From the NCBI RefSeq assembly GCF_028767185.1, contig NZ_JARACK010000012.1:28382-61969 (forward strand): a DNA stretch of 33,588 bases. Reading direction: 5' to 3'. A model generated the notes under the pieces. The model did not search any database. It worked only from the letters and a program-made list of their open reading frames with translations, and had not been told where the DNA came from. This document shows, in pieces, positions 1 to 7,611 of the stretch. The position numbers were made by a program, and so were the translations under genes. This DNA is from Mangrovimonas aestuarii. Lineage in GTDB: Bacteria; Bacteroidota; Bacteroidia; Flavobacteriales; Flavobacteriaceae. Position 1 is the first letter of the stretch. The number at the start of each line of letters is the position of its first letter.

Positions 1-1114
1 TAACACCTTGGCTTTCAAATCTTGTTAAGCCTTCATCTATGGCTTTTTTCACATCATCCAGATCAGTACTTTCATTAGCACGCACACTAAAGATAAATTC
101 ACCAGCCAATTCACTGCTGTTTTGGTAACTACTTACGTTAGGAGCCAGTTTTTGCTCTTCAACAATAACATTGTATAACGGTGCTTTTTTGCTACCACTC
201 AATAATTGTCCAAGAATTTGAAGAGCATACACATCCTTATTGTATTCTTCAACAGTAGGAATTACAATCCTTAATTCTGGTAATTTGGCAAAGTTGTCTT
301 CAAAAAAAAGTGACTTCGATTCATTCAAAGTAATAGGCATTGGAGACATAGGCTTTACTTCTGGTCCAGAAGGAATTTCACCAAACCAGCGTTTCACCTT
401 TTCCTTGGTCTCTTCAATATCAATATCTCCGGCTATAACTAGGGAAGCATTGTCAGCTCCATAAAATTCACTATAGAATTCCTTAACATCATCTAGAGTG
501 GCCGCTTGTAAATCCGGCAAGGAACCAATAACGGTCCAACTGTAAGGATGGCCCTCTGGGTATAAGTTCGTTCTGATGATCTCATCGGTATAGCCGTAAG
601 GTGAATTATCAACCCGTTGACGCTTTTCGTTTTTTACCACTTGTTTTTCACGTTCAAGTGCGGCCTCTGTTACGGTATTTATCATATAACCAAAGCGATC
701 GGAGTCTATCCAAAGGATTTTATCAAAAGCGTCCTTAGGAACCACTTCGTAGTAAACGGTACCGTCGCTCCAAGTTCCACCGTTACGGCTTCCACCCCAT
801 TCGGGAATCATTTTACGGTTGGCGCCAACAGGCACGTTTTCAGAATCGTTAAAGCTCATGTGCTCAAAAAAGTGAGCAAAGCCAGTCTTGCCTGGTTTTT
901 CACGGTTAGATCCAACGTGCATCATGGTAGCTACCGCTACAATTGGATCACTATGGTCTTCATGTAGAATGACCTCAAGACCATTGTTGAGAGTGAATTT
1001 TTCGTAATCAATCTTAAATTCGAACTCCTCTTTTTCTACAGCAGCTTGCTTGTTTTCCTTCTGGCAGGAAACCAAAACTGTAGCCATAGCAAGGCACAAA
1101 ACATTATATCTCAT
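1..1114 (-). CDS. M16 family zinc metallopeptidase, lipoprotein (partial, C-terminal part off the left edge)
   Basis: Reading the minus strand from ATG at 1114 gives an open frame to the window edge, about 371 codons with no stop. The N-terminus is a lipoprotein signal with lipobox LVSC (Cys about residue 17). It is followed by the M16 N-terminal domain, with the inverted zinc motif HFFEH inside the segment GFAHFFEHMSF and the usual downstream region NEKRQRVDNSPYG. The M16 (insulinase/pitrilysin) family cleaves peptides in a closed chamber; bacterial lipoprotein members sit in the periplasm or outer membrane. A two-domain M16 protein continues well beyond 371 residues, so the second half lies outside the window. 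It is divergent from the gene at 1243. Upstream on its strand only a weak TAACTTTT box is seen. The family call is firm; the substrate is unknown. Confidence 0.9.
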   Translation of the reverse strand, partial: MRYNVLCLAMATVLVSCQKENKQAAVEKEEFEFKIDYEKFTLNNGLEVILHEDHSDPIVAVATMMHVGSNREKPGKTGFAHFFEHMSFNDSENVPVGANRKMIPEWGGSRNGGTWSDGTVYYEVVPKDAFDKILWIDSDRFGYMINTVTEAALEREKQVVKNEKRQRVDNSPYGYTDEIIRTNLYPEGHPYSWTVIGSLPDLQAATLDDVKEFYSEFYGADNASLVIAGDIDIEETKEKVKRWFGEIPSGPEVKPMSPMPITLNESKSLFFEDNFAKLPELRIVIPTVEEYNKDVYALQILGQLLSGSKKAPLYNVIVEEQKLAPNVSSYQNSSELAGEFIFSVRANESTDLDDVKKAIDEGLTRFESQGV

Positions 1115-1209
1115 ATTTTTTTGTTTGGTTAGGAGTGAAAAGTTATTGAAGAAAATTTTAACTGCTCTTAAATTTTAGTTAAAACACCCGTTAAGACATT
1201 ACTCTGACC

Positions 1210-1217
1210 TATTTTTG
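1210..1217 (+). promoter_or_regulatory. Bacteroidota -7 box TATTTTTG for the DUF3817/MscS pair
   Basis: TATTTTTG matches TAnnTTTG and lies 25 nt before the ATG at 1243, implying a leader of about 20 nt. No clear -33 TTG is seen at normal spacing. Confidence 0.5.
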
Positions 1218-1242
1218 TGTGAAAATCTAAGCCCTGTTTTCA

Positions 1243-1524
1243 ATGTTGAATATTTTTAGAATAATTGCTTTCCTTGAAGGAGTATCATACATCCTTTTGT
1301 TGTTTATCGCAACACCGGTTAAATACTTAATGGATGAGCCCATGTATGTGAAAATCTTAGGAATGCCTCATGGTTTGTTGTTTATTGCCTATCTTATACT
1401 GGCTTTCATGATTGGTTCTGAATTGAAATGGAAAAAAGGAAAACTGTTTACCGTTGCCATTGCATCTGTTATTCCTTTCGGAACTTTTTATGTAGATAAA
1501 AAGTATTTAAAAAAACAAGCTTAA
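1243..1524 (+). CDS. Small integral membrane protein, DUF3817-like
   Basis: This 93-residue, very hydrophobic protein has three probable membrane helices. The pattern FRIIAFLEGVSYILLL at the N-terminus and the central ILGMPHGLLFIAY is typical of the DUF3817 family of small bacterial membrane proteins, whose biochemical role is not known. The basic tail KKYLKKQA is likely cytoplasmic. Its stop codon overlaps the next start (TAATG at 1522-1526), so it is probably translationally coupled to the mechanosensitive channel gene and shares the promoter at 1210. ATG 1243 is the only start that fits the promoter. Confidence 0.8.
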   Translation: MLNIFRIIAFLEGVSYILLLFIATPVKYLMDEPMYVKILGMPHGLLFIAYLILAFMIGSELKWKKGKLFTVAIASVIPFGTFYVDKKYLKKQA

Positions 1525-2774
1525 TGCATCAATACAAACACTTTTTTTACGATAAGTTTATTGATTTAGGCATTTCTGCCAACCTTTCTGAATACCTCAA
1601 TATGGCTGTGCTGCTGATAGCACTGATTATTATTGTTTTTATAAGTGACTTTATTACCCGAAAAATCCTTGTTGAAGCATTCAATAGGTTTGCAAGTCGC
1701 ACAAAAAACAAACTGGATGACTTGTTGGTTGCTTACAAAGTACCTAGAAACATTGCTCATATTGTCCCTTTACTAATTACTCTTGAACTGTTTCCTATTG
1801 TTTTTTCAGATTTCTTACAGTTTGAAACGGCTATTGAAAAACTTTTAAAGGTTTACGGTGTCCTCATTATTATTTGGATTATCAAAAGCTTTCTTCAGAG
1901 TGTTGAGGCCCATCTAAAGACCCGCCCGCGATTAAAGGACAAACCAATAGATAGTTATGTGCAAGTAGTTATGCTATTTGTTTGGATTGTTGGCATTGCT
2001 GGCTGTTTTGCAATTGTTGGGAACATAACCTTTCAATACTTTTTCACCACTTTGGGTGCCGCTTCGGCAGTGCTTTTATTAATCTTTAAAGACACTATTT
2101 TAGGGTTTGTTGCTAGTATTCAGGTTTCTGTAAACGACACTATTAGAATTGGCGACTGGGTTACGATGGAAAAATACGGCGCCGATGGAGACGTTATAGA
2201 AATTAACCTGTCTACAGTTCAGGTTCAAAACTTTGATAAAACTATTACCTACATTCCAACCTATGCCCTACTATCGGACTCTTTTAAGAACTGGCGAGGA
2301 ATGAACCAATCCGGTGGCCGCCGTATTAAGCGTTCAATAATCCTAAAAGCTTCGAGTGTTCACTATTTAACCCGAGAGGAAGTAGATAAATTAAAAGGCG
2401 TTCAATTGATCCACGATTATTTGGATCACCGTCAAACAGATATTGATAAATACAATTCTGAAAACAACATCGACAAGAGTATGTTGATAAACGGAAGAAA
2501 CATGACCAATTTAGGGGTGTTTAGAAAGTATTTACAAACATACATCCAGAATCATTCGGCCATCAATAAGGATATGACCATTATGATTAGGCAGATGACA
2601 CCAACTTCTGAAGGGATTCCTTTGGAAATCTATGCCTTCAGCAGTGATAAACGATGGGAAAACTACGAATATATTATTGCAGATGTATTCGATCATGGTT
2701 TGGCTGCCGTACCGTATTTTAAGTTAGAGGTTTTTGAATTAGGATACCCAAAAACGAGAGAACTACCAGTTTAA
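1524..2774 (+). CDS. MscS-family mechanosensitive ion channel (YbdG-like)
   Basis: The 416-aa length matches the YbdG/mini-conductance subgroup of MscS channels. Several hydrophobic segments lie in the first ~190 residues. They are followed by the pore-lining helix and beta-domain region around TLGAASAVLLLIFKDTILG, IQVSVNDTIRIGDWV and EINLSTVQVQNFDKT, the most conserved part of the family. A long alpha/beta cytoplasmic domain completes the chain. Such channels release solutes from the inner membrane on hypo-osmotic shock. The start overlaps the stop of the DUF3817-like gene. The stop overlaps by 4 nt with the end of the convergent LRR gene, leaving no room for a terminator between them. Confidence 0.92.
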   Translation: MHQYKHFFYDKFIDLGISANLSEYLNMAVLLIALIIIVFISDFITRKILVEAFNRFASRTKNKLDDLLVAYKVPRNIAHIVPLLITLELFPIVFSDFLQFETAIEKLLKVYGVLIIIWIIKSFLQSVEAHLKTRPRLKDKPIDSYVQVVMLFVWIVGIAGCFAIVGNITFQYFFTTLGAASAVLLLIFKDTILGFVASIQVSVNDTIRIGDWVTMEKYGADGDVIEINLSTVQVQNFDKTITYIPTYALLSDSFKNWRGMNQSGGRRIKRSIILKASSVHYLTREEVDKLKGVQLIHDYLDHRQTDIDKYNSENNIDKSMLINGRNMTNLGVFRKYLQTYIQNHSAINKDMTIMIRQMTPTSEGIPLEIYAFSSDKRWENYEYIIADVFDHGLAAVPYFKLEVFELGYPKTRELPV

Positions 2775-4252
2775 CGTATTACCAACTTTTTGGTAAGCGA
2801 TTGCAAGTTATTTGTAATTGAAGCGAGATACATTCCGCTTTGCAACGACGGTAAAGCTATATTGTTATAGTGCTGATTCAATGTTTGCTCTAGAACTAAA
2901 CTTCCATTTGCTGTATAAAGCTTAAATAAAACCTTGTCACCATTTGTATTTACCGTTAAGTGGTCTTTTGCTGGGTTAGGAAAGAAGGTGACATCTGCTA
3001 TTTCATTTTTTCCTATGGAAAGTGTTTGGCAAGCAGCCTCACTATCTAGGAAAATAGTTACATCATCGACAATCCATGTACTTAAAAGTGTATCTGCACT
3101 ATTATCAACAAATATACAGGTTAAGTTTAGATTTTGAGAAGCATCAAAGATTTGAACAATTTCATTTGCGCCATTTCTAATATCGATATATTGCAAATTG
3201 TTTTGTGACACTAAAACATATTTTAATAATGGGTTATTGCTTAGGTTCAATGCTGTTATTTCATTATCTATTAAATTTAACATCATTAAATCTTCAGCAA
3301 AAGTTGTGTCAAGCGTACTTATGTTATTGCCATTGGCTATAATGTGAGTCAATCTAATGTTCTGGGAAATATCCAGCATACTAATGTTGTTATTTGACAC
3401 TTCAAGATATTCCAAAAATGTAGTACCAGAAAGAATGATCTCAGAAAGATTGTTTGAATTACATGCAAGTGTTTTCAAGACGTTATTTGCCCCTAAATTG
3501 ATTGTGGTTAAAGCGTTATCTGCACAAAAGACCTGCTTTAGAGCGGTATTCGAAGAAAGGTTAAGTTGAGTCAAATTATTGGAATAACAGCCTAAAAATT
3601 CTAATGCTAAATTGCTTGAAACATCTAACGTATTAATATTGTTTAAACTACACCCTAAATACGTTAGAACTGAGTTGTTAGACACATCAATATTAGAGAG
3701 TTGACAATTATTAATATGAAGCTCTTCCAATAACGTATTATTAGACAAGTCTATACTGTTTAATGCTGTATCATCTAAACCTAAACCTATTAAGTTTGTA
3801 TTAGCTGTTAAATCCAAACTTGCTAAAGTATTATTTCCGCTTAAGTTTAAAACAGTTAATGATTGGTTATTGGAAAGATTTAAGGATGTTAAGTTGTTTC
3901 CGTTAACCTGTAATTCTTCAAGGCTTGGATTTGACTGTAAATCAAGTGTAGTCAAACTGTTGTCGTAGCACTGCAGTTTTTTTAAGTTAATAAATGCTTC
4001 AATACCTGTTAAATCGGAAATACCCCAATTTCCAACATTAAGATTAATCACACTTTCGGCATCAGAATTTAAGATATTACCATTCATCCCGTTAGTATCT
4101 ATACCCAAAACGGTTAATGCTAATTCAAAACTGTTATCGGGGATGTTTGTTGTTTGACCGTAAATTGATAAAGAAAAAGCAAACAAAACTGTAAGAGCTG
4201 TCTTTTTGCCCCCCTTATGACACACTGATGGGATTACTTTTAGAATATTCAT
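2771..4252 (-). CDS. Secreted leucine-rich-repeat protein with type IX sorting domain
   Basis: This 493-aa protein has a Sec signal peptide (hydrophobic stretch ending SIYGQ). Roughly fifteen repeats of about 21 residues follow, built on L..LDLSNN..L..L..SNN, a bacterial leucine-rich repeat. The last ~75 residues form a T9SS type A sorting domain: FFPNPAKDHL, then LYTANGSLV, LQSGMYLASI and the basic end KKLVIR. Proteins with this tail cross the outer membrane by the type IX (Por/gliding) system and are anchored or released at the surface, where LRRs usually mediate adhesion or protein binding. The partner is unknown. Start ATG 4252 gives an N-terminus of about 15 residues before the hydrophobic core. 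Convergent 4-nt overlap with the MscS gene. Confidence 0.9.
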   Translation of the reverse strand: MNILKVIPSVCHKGGKKTALTVLFAFSLSIYGQTTNIPDNSFELALTVLGIDTNGMNGNILNSDAESVINLNVGNWGISDLTGIEAFINLKKLQCYDNSLTTLDLQSNPSLEELQVNGNNLTSLNLSNNQSLTVLNLSGNNTLASLDLTANTNLIGLGLDDTALNSIDLSNNTLLEELHINNCQLSNIDVSNNSVLTYLGCSLNNINTLDVSSNLALEFLGCYSNNLTQLNLSSNTALKQVFCADNALTTINLGANNVLKTLACNSNNLSEIILSGTTFLEYLEVSNNNISMLDISQNIRLTHIIANGNNISTLDTTFAEDLMMLNLIDNEITALNLSNNPLLKYVLVSQNNLQYIDIRNGANEIVQIFDASQNLNLTCIFVDNSADTLLSTWIVDDVTIFLDSEAACQTLSIGKNEIADVTFFPNPAKDHLTVNTNGDKVLFKLYTANGSLVLEQTLNQHYNNIALPSLQSGMYLASITNNLQSLTKKLVIR

Positions 4253-4692
4253 AACACTTAAGGTTAAAGGATTGATATTTGGGAGGTTAGAATTCTAAAA
4301 GTATAACATTTAGGTCGCTAAAAGTAACTATCTAACTTAAAATCGATAAGATGTCACACAGACAGACAAACAACTGTACATCTGCTTTTTAGCATGTTTT
4401 GACTTACAGAAAATATACATATGAAGTAGATTCATCATCAAGCATATTAATCCTAATCTTACTATTTTTTAGCATTAAATTAAACTCACCATATATTTTC
4501 GTGAATACTCAGTATTATGCCTAATTAAATTTACTCTCAACTCCATTAAAAATTTAGCATTAGTTTATATTCTTTATTTTTATGTATAACACAGAACAAC
4601 AGCTATAACAAACAAATAAAACAACGTAGAAATCAGTTATTTATCGTATTTATTTGAACAATCTCAAATAATCATAGATATTTACTTTTCTT

Positions 4693-4724
4693 TTAAATGC
4701 ATCACTTAAATAAGCTGCATTTAA
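4693..4724. repeat. Inverted repeat upstream of the polysaccharide operon
   Basis: TTAAATGCA (4693-4701) and TGCATTTAA (4716-4724) form a perfect 9-bp inverted repeat with a 14-nt loop and no T-run. This fits a regulator site or a leader structure better than a terminator. Confidence 0.4.
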
Positions 4725-4817
4725 GAGTTTATCCCCTTAATCTAACCATAATAAACCTTATGTAATAGGTTATATTTCGATTAATAGCTCAATTTATTGC
4801 AAACAGATAGCTTTTTA

Positions 4818-4827
4818 GTTAGCTAAC
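4818..4827. promoter_or_regulatory. Perfect palindrome GTTAGCTAAC just before the operon start
   Basis: A 10-bp perfect palindrome ends 11 nt before the TTG start codon at 4839, where it would be in the leader or over the initiation region. It could be an operator or chance. Confidence 0.3.
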
Positions 4828-4838
4828 AGGATTTTTAT

Positions 4839-6806
4839 TTGGATACCATACTTCCAATAAAACCCATAACTCATTTATTGACGTTTAACAAATACTTTAA
4901 TTTGGATAGACTAATCGAAATATTAAAACAGCTTTCTAACCGCTATGCCTCCAAATGGTTGGTTTTGGCGTTTGATATTGCAATAGTAATTTTTACATTC
5001 TTTTTAGCATATGTTATTCGCTATAATTTTGAATTGGAATTCGATTTCAAGTCTTTTCTCATAGAGATCCCTTTTATCATTTTATTTTCTGCAATCAGTT
5101 TTATAGTAGTAAGCACTCATAAGGGCGTAGTACGGTTTACTGGTTTTCAAGATGTTGTCAATTTAATTGTAGGCATGAATATACTGGCTACAATCTTAAT
5201 CGTTACAACTTATTTGAGTCGGGAGTTTGGCTTTGGTGAAATTTATGACATTCCAGGATCCATTATATATATTCATCTACTTCTAAATATGCTCTTCTTA
5301 ATCGGCGCCAAGTTTTTTATTAAATCTATGTATCACAGTATTATTTCTGACATGAATATTACTGATCGGGTTTTAATTTACGGAGCTGGAAACTCAGGTA
5401 TGGTAACATATGATGTAGTTGCCAATGATCCAAAAAGCAATTTAGATGTAGTCGCATTTGTTGACAGAAATGAAAGTAAGGTTGGAAAAAAGATAAATCA
5501 ATTAAATGTTTACCATCCTTCACAAATAAATCAGGATTTTATCACTAAATATCAAATTGATGAAGTTATCATTTCCATTCAGAACATCGACCCTGATGAT
5601 TTGATTGAAATTACCAACAAACTATTTATGTTAAACCTTAAGGTGAAGATTGTACCACCTGTGCAGCATTGGATAGATGGCGACTTAAGCGCTGGTCAAA
5701 TTAAAGATGTTAAAATAGAAGATCTGCTTGGGCGTGAACCTATTCAAATAAACAACCCGGTTCTCGAAGAAGAATACAACAATAAAACTATGCTCATTAC
5801 AGGTGCAGCTGGATCAATTGGAAGTGAAATAGTTAGAAAATTAGCCCTTTACAACTATTCTAAGATGATTTTGGTTGACAATTCAGAATCAGCCATCTAC
5901 AATCTTCAGCAAGAATTGATTCAATCCAACACCTCCAGATTTATTGCTATTGTTGCTGACGTGAGAGATGAAGTGCGAATGGATTACATATTCAACCAGT
6001 ATAAACCTGATATCGTTTTCCATGCAGCAGCCTACAAGCATGTTCCTTTAATGGAGGACAACCCCTTTGAAGCGGTTAAAGTAAATGTAATTGGCACTTG
6101 TCTTACAGCCAATTTAGCAATGAAATATTCTGTAAAAAAGTTCACTTTAATTTCCACAGATAAAGCAGTAAATCCAACAAATGTAATGGGAGCATCTAAG
6201 CGAATTGCAGAAATGTATCTCAACTGTCAAAAAAAGCAAAGCAATACAAAATTTTTAATTACTCGGTTTGGAAATGTTTTAGGTTCAAATGGCTCTGTTA
6301 TCCCTCTTTTTAAAAAACAAATTGAAGCCGGCGGCCCTTTAACAGTCACTCATGAGGATATTATTAGGTATTTCATGACTATTCCAGAAGCCTGCCAATT
6401 GGTTTTGGAAGCTGCAGCTATGGGGTTTGGAAATGAAATATTTGTTTTCGACATGGGTAAGCCAATCAGGATTTTTGATTTAGCAGTTAATATGATATCA
6501 CTATCCGGTTTTAGATACCCTGAAGATATCAATATTAAGATTATTGGATTAAGACCTGGCGAAAAAATTTGTGAAGAACTATTGATTGACGGTGAGAACA
6601 CTAAACCCACCTATCACGAAAAAATAATGATAGCCAAATGCAAAGGCATAGACAAATCAACAATACTACCAAAGATTGAAAAACTATGCAATGCCACCCC
6701 AAACACATCCAATGCAGAAATAGTAGCTATGATAAAAGATATTGTGCCTGAGTACACTCCTAATAACACAAAATACAATTTCCTAAATATTGAAGTTAAA
6801 TCTTAA
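4839..6806 (+). CDS. Membrane-bound UDP-sugar 4,6-dehydratase (PglF/WbpM/CapD type), polysaccharide biosynthesis
   Basis: This 655-aa protein has four hydrophobic segments in the first ~165 residues, a first Rossmann-like sensor domain (VLIYGAGNSGMV) and a C-terminal extended SDR domain. The NAD motif TGAAGSIG is at residues 321-328. In place of the usual YxxxK, the catalytic segment reads MGASK, with Met450 and Lys454 and STDKAVNPTNV just before. This substitution is characteristic of the PglF/FlaA1 dehydratases, which make UDP-4-keto-6-deoxy-GlcNAc for bacillosamine, QuiNAc or FucNAc-type sugars. The start is TTG: an in-frame stop at 4824 excludes anything earlier, and no ATG precedes the conserved region. 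First gene of a three-gene unit, 11 nt before the OPX gene. Confidence 0.9.
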   Translation: MDTILPIKPITHLLTFNKYFNLDRLIEILKQLSNRYASKWLVLAFDIAIVIFTFFLAYVIRYNFELEFDFKSFLIEIPFIILFSAISFIVVSTHKGVVRFTGFQDVVNLIVGMNILATILIVTTYLSREFGFGEIYDIPGSIIYIHLLLNMLFLIGAKFFIKSMYHSIISDMNITDRVLIYGAGNSGMVTYDVVANDPKSNLDVVAFVDRNESKVGKKINQLNVYHPSQINQDFITKYQIDEVIISIQNIDPDDLIEITNKLFMLNLKVKIVPPVQHWIDGDLSAGQIKDVKIEDLLGREPIQINNPVLEEEYNNKTMLITGAAGSIGSEIVRKLALYNYSKMILVDNSESAIYNLQQELIQSNTSRFIAIVADVRDEVRMDYIFNQYKPDIVFHAAAYKHVPLMEDNPFEAVKVNVIGTCLTANLAMKYSVKKFTLISTDKAVNPTNVMGASKRIAEMYLNCQKKQSNTKFLITRFGNVLGSNGSVIPLFKKQIEAGGPLTVTHEDIIRYFMTIPEACQLVLEAAAMGFGNEIFVFDMGKPIRIFDLAVNMISLSGFRYPEDINIKIIGLRPGEKICEELLIDGENTKPTYHEKIMIAKCKGIDKSTILPKIEKLCNATPNTSNAEIVAMIKDIVPEYTPNNTKYNFLNIEVKS

Positions 6807-6817
6807 CCCTAAAGAAT

Positions 6818-7603
6818 ATGAAGTCTAAATCCTATAGGTTCTTACTAACATATCTTATTATACTTTTTATTGGCATGAACACATCTTGCAAATCGCCAGA
6901 GAATGTTGTTTACTTCCAGAGTGATCAGGCGTCAAGCCAGGCCAACATCAAAAATAATATTGATTTAGTATATAAACCCAATGATATGTTAACCATTGAT
7001 GTAGCTGGATTGGACCCTCTAGCCGTACAACCCTTTAACCTTCCTGCAGTTGCTTACAGTGAAACCGTGATTTCCGCTCAAGGGATACTTAAAATGCAAA
7101 CCTATTTAATAGATAATGATGGCACTATTGATTTTCCGGTAATAGGAATAGTAAAAATTGGTGGTCTCACCAGAATGGAAGCAACAGCCCTGTTGAAAGA
7201 AAAAATATCGGAATATGTAAAAGATCCAATAGTAAATATTCGCCTAGCTAATTTCACGATTACAGTTTTAGGTGAAGTTAACAGACCTGGAACCTTTGTA
7301 ATACAAGATGAGAAAGTATCGCTAACAGAAGCATTGGGGCTAGCGGGTGATCTGACCATATATGGAAAACGAGAAAATGTGTTTTTAATTCGTGAAGAAA
7401 ACGGAGTAAAACAATTCAAAAGGTTCGATCTTACGTCTTTAAACGTAGTCAATGACCCTGAATATTATCTACAACAAAACGATGTTATTTATGTAGAGCC
7501 CAATAAACCCAAAGTTCGCTCATCATCATATAACCAAAACAATGTAATCATCATATCGGCTGTGGCCACATTAGCAACGATAGTTGCGATCCTCATAAAA
7601 TAA
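6818..7603 (+). CDS. Polysaccharide export (OPX) lipoprotein, Wza/BexD-like
   Basis: The 261-aa protein has a lipoprotein signal with lipobox NTSC (Cys24). It is followed by a polysaccharide-export domain (VYKPNDMLTIDVAGLDPLA) and an SLBB-type domain (ITVLGEVNRPGTFVI, SLTEALGLAGDLTIYGKRENVFLIRE). A single hydrophobic helix (VIIISAVATLATIVAILI) lies at the extreme C-terminus. The family forms the periplasmic/outer-membrane conduit for capsule or exopolysaccharide. This is the short Bacteroidota form, with a plain hydrophobic C-terminal helix rather than the amphipathic barrel helix of E. coli Wza, so how it crosses the outer membrane is unclear. 8 nt separate it from the Wzc-like kinase gene; clearly one operon. 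Confidence 0.9.
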   Translation: MKSKSYRFLLTYLIILFIGMNTSCKSPENVVYFQSDQASSQANIKNNIDLVYKPNDMLTIDVAGLDPLAVQPFNLPAVAYSETVISAQGILKMQTYLIDNDGTIDFPVIGIVKIGGLTRMEATALLKEKISEYVKDPIVNIRLANFTITVLGEVNRPGTFVIQDEKVSLTEALGLAGDLTIYGKRENVFLIREENGVKQFKRFDLTSLNVVNDPEYYLQQNDVIYVEPNKPKVRSSSYNQNNVIIISAVATLATIVAILIK

Positions 7604-7611
7604 GCTTTTGT

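Larger units (their letters stand above)
4253..4838. other. AT-rich intergenic region between the divergent LRR and polysaccharide genes
   Basis: No ORF, tRNA or known riboswitch could be recognised. On the minus strand TACTTTTA near 4303-4310 is a weak -7-like box for the LRR gene. On the plus strand TATATTTC near 4770 is an imperfect -7 for the polysaccharide operon. Two inverted repeats are listed separately. Confidence 0.5.

Noticed and set aside
617-967. 116-aa plus-strand protein
   Set aside because: It is antisense to the M16 peptidase frame, which has intact family motifs.
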